DNA of 5,309 bases from contig JAFAWC010000689.1 of NCBI GenBank assembly GCA_019242135.1, positions 1 through 5,309 on the forward strand, in the 5' to 3' direction. Source of the stretch: Mycobacteriaceae bacterium. Its GTDB lineage: Bacteria > Actinomycetota > Actinomycetes > Mycobacteriales > Mycobacteriaceae. The position numbers and the translations under genes were made by a program. Numbering within the stretch: the stretch's first letter is position 1; the number at the start of each line of letters is the position of its first letter. Positions 5,132 through 5,309 of this stretch are shown one piece after another. Below the pieces are notes generated by a model. It saw nothing but the letters and a program-made list of their open reading frames with translations, was not told the DNA's origin and searched no databases.

Positions 5132-5309
5132 CAGCGTCCCGCGACGACGGGCGACGCAGAGGCCGCCGCCAACTCCCGATGTGCGCCGGCCAGCCGGGCC
5201 TCAGCGGTCAACAGCGATCCGACAACAATCATTGCGCACGCCCACCCGATCACCGCCGGTGCCGCGGCGGCAACGACGACGGCCAGGCAACGCTCGGTCT
5301 TACCGAACG
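5131..5309 (-). CDS. C-terminal end of a probable CDP-alcohol phosphatidyltransferase (cut by window edge)
   Basis: The last 58 residues of an open frame enter from the right edge and end at the TGA at 5131-5133. The visible part starts FGKTERCLAVVVAAAPAV, continues through a hydrophobic helix (IGWACAMIVVGSLLTAEARL) and ends in a soluble tail, AHRELAAASASPVVAGR. A GKTER-type loop before a final transmembrane helix is the arrangement expected at the end of CDP-alcohol phosphatidyltransferases. The CDP-binding motif DGxxAR...GxxxDxxxD would lie outside the window, so the assignment rests on this short tail and on the adjacent CDP-diacylglycerol synthase gene, with which it shares the A of TGATG. 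The alcohol acceptor (glycerol phosphate, inositol phosphate, serine or other) cannot be told. An unrelated membrane protein remains possible. Confidence 0.55.
   Translation of the reverse strand, partial: FGKTERCLAVVVAAAAPAVIGWACAMIVVGSLLTAEARLAGAHRELAAASASPVVAGR

Noticed and set aside
1..5309. CRISPR arrays, insertion sequences, tRNA or rRNA genes, attachment sites
   Set aside because: No regularly spaced repeats, transposase-like frames, terminal inverted repeats or RNA-gene signatures were seen anywhere in the window.

Overview
The window looks like chromosomal DNA from a mycobacterium or close relative. The evidence is the high GC content, GTG starts, a probable leaderless promoter, overlapping stop/start junctions, lipid-metabolism genes, and a small Trp/Gly/Pro-rich secreted protein of a type I associate with mycobacteria. 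This is an inference from style and families; no species is claimed.

Left part (1-2423, minus strand): a probable three-gene operon read right to left. It encodes a crotonase-fold enoyl-CoA hydratase/isomerase, an acyl-CoA dehydrogenase of the ACAD10/ACAD11-like type, and a TetR-family regulator cut by the left edge. A TATAGT -10 element sits six bases before the GTG of the crotonase gene, which suggests a leaderless mRNA. An AT-rich inverted repeat overlaps this promoter and is a plausible operator for the TetR protein at the far end of the operon. Together they resemble a self-regulated catabolic unit for an unidentified acyl-CoA.

Middle (2389-3059): a divergent intergenic region of about 190 bases, then one plus-strand gene. 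It encodes a 150-residue exported protein with a signal peptide, two cysteines, 14 tryptophans, a perfect 27-bp tandem duplication and a hydrophobic aromatic C-terminus.

Right part (3060-5309, minus strand): a tightly overlapping phospholipid-synthesis cassette read right to left. It encodes the C-terminus of a probable CDP-alcohol phosphatidyltransferase (cut by the right edge), a CdsA-type phosphatidate cytidylyltransferase and a PlsC-type acyltransferase. The junctions are TGATG and ATGA, implying translational coupling. The three activities would make phosphatidic acid, activate it to CDP-diacylglycerol and transfer it to an alcohol. The acyltransferase carries an extra C-terminal membrane domain of about 180 residues that faintly resembles YqaA/DedA (VTT) proteins. 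That domain is the most unusual element in the window. The cassette is probably a specialised second pathway rather than the housekeeping one.
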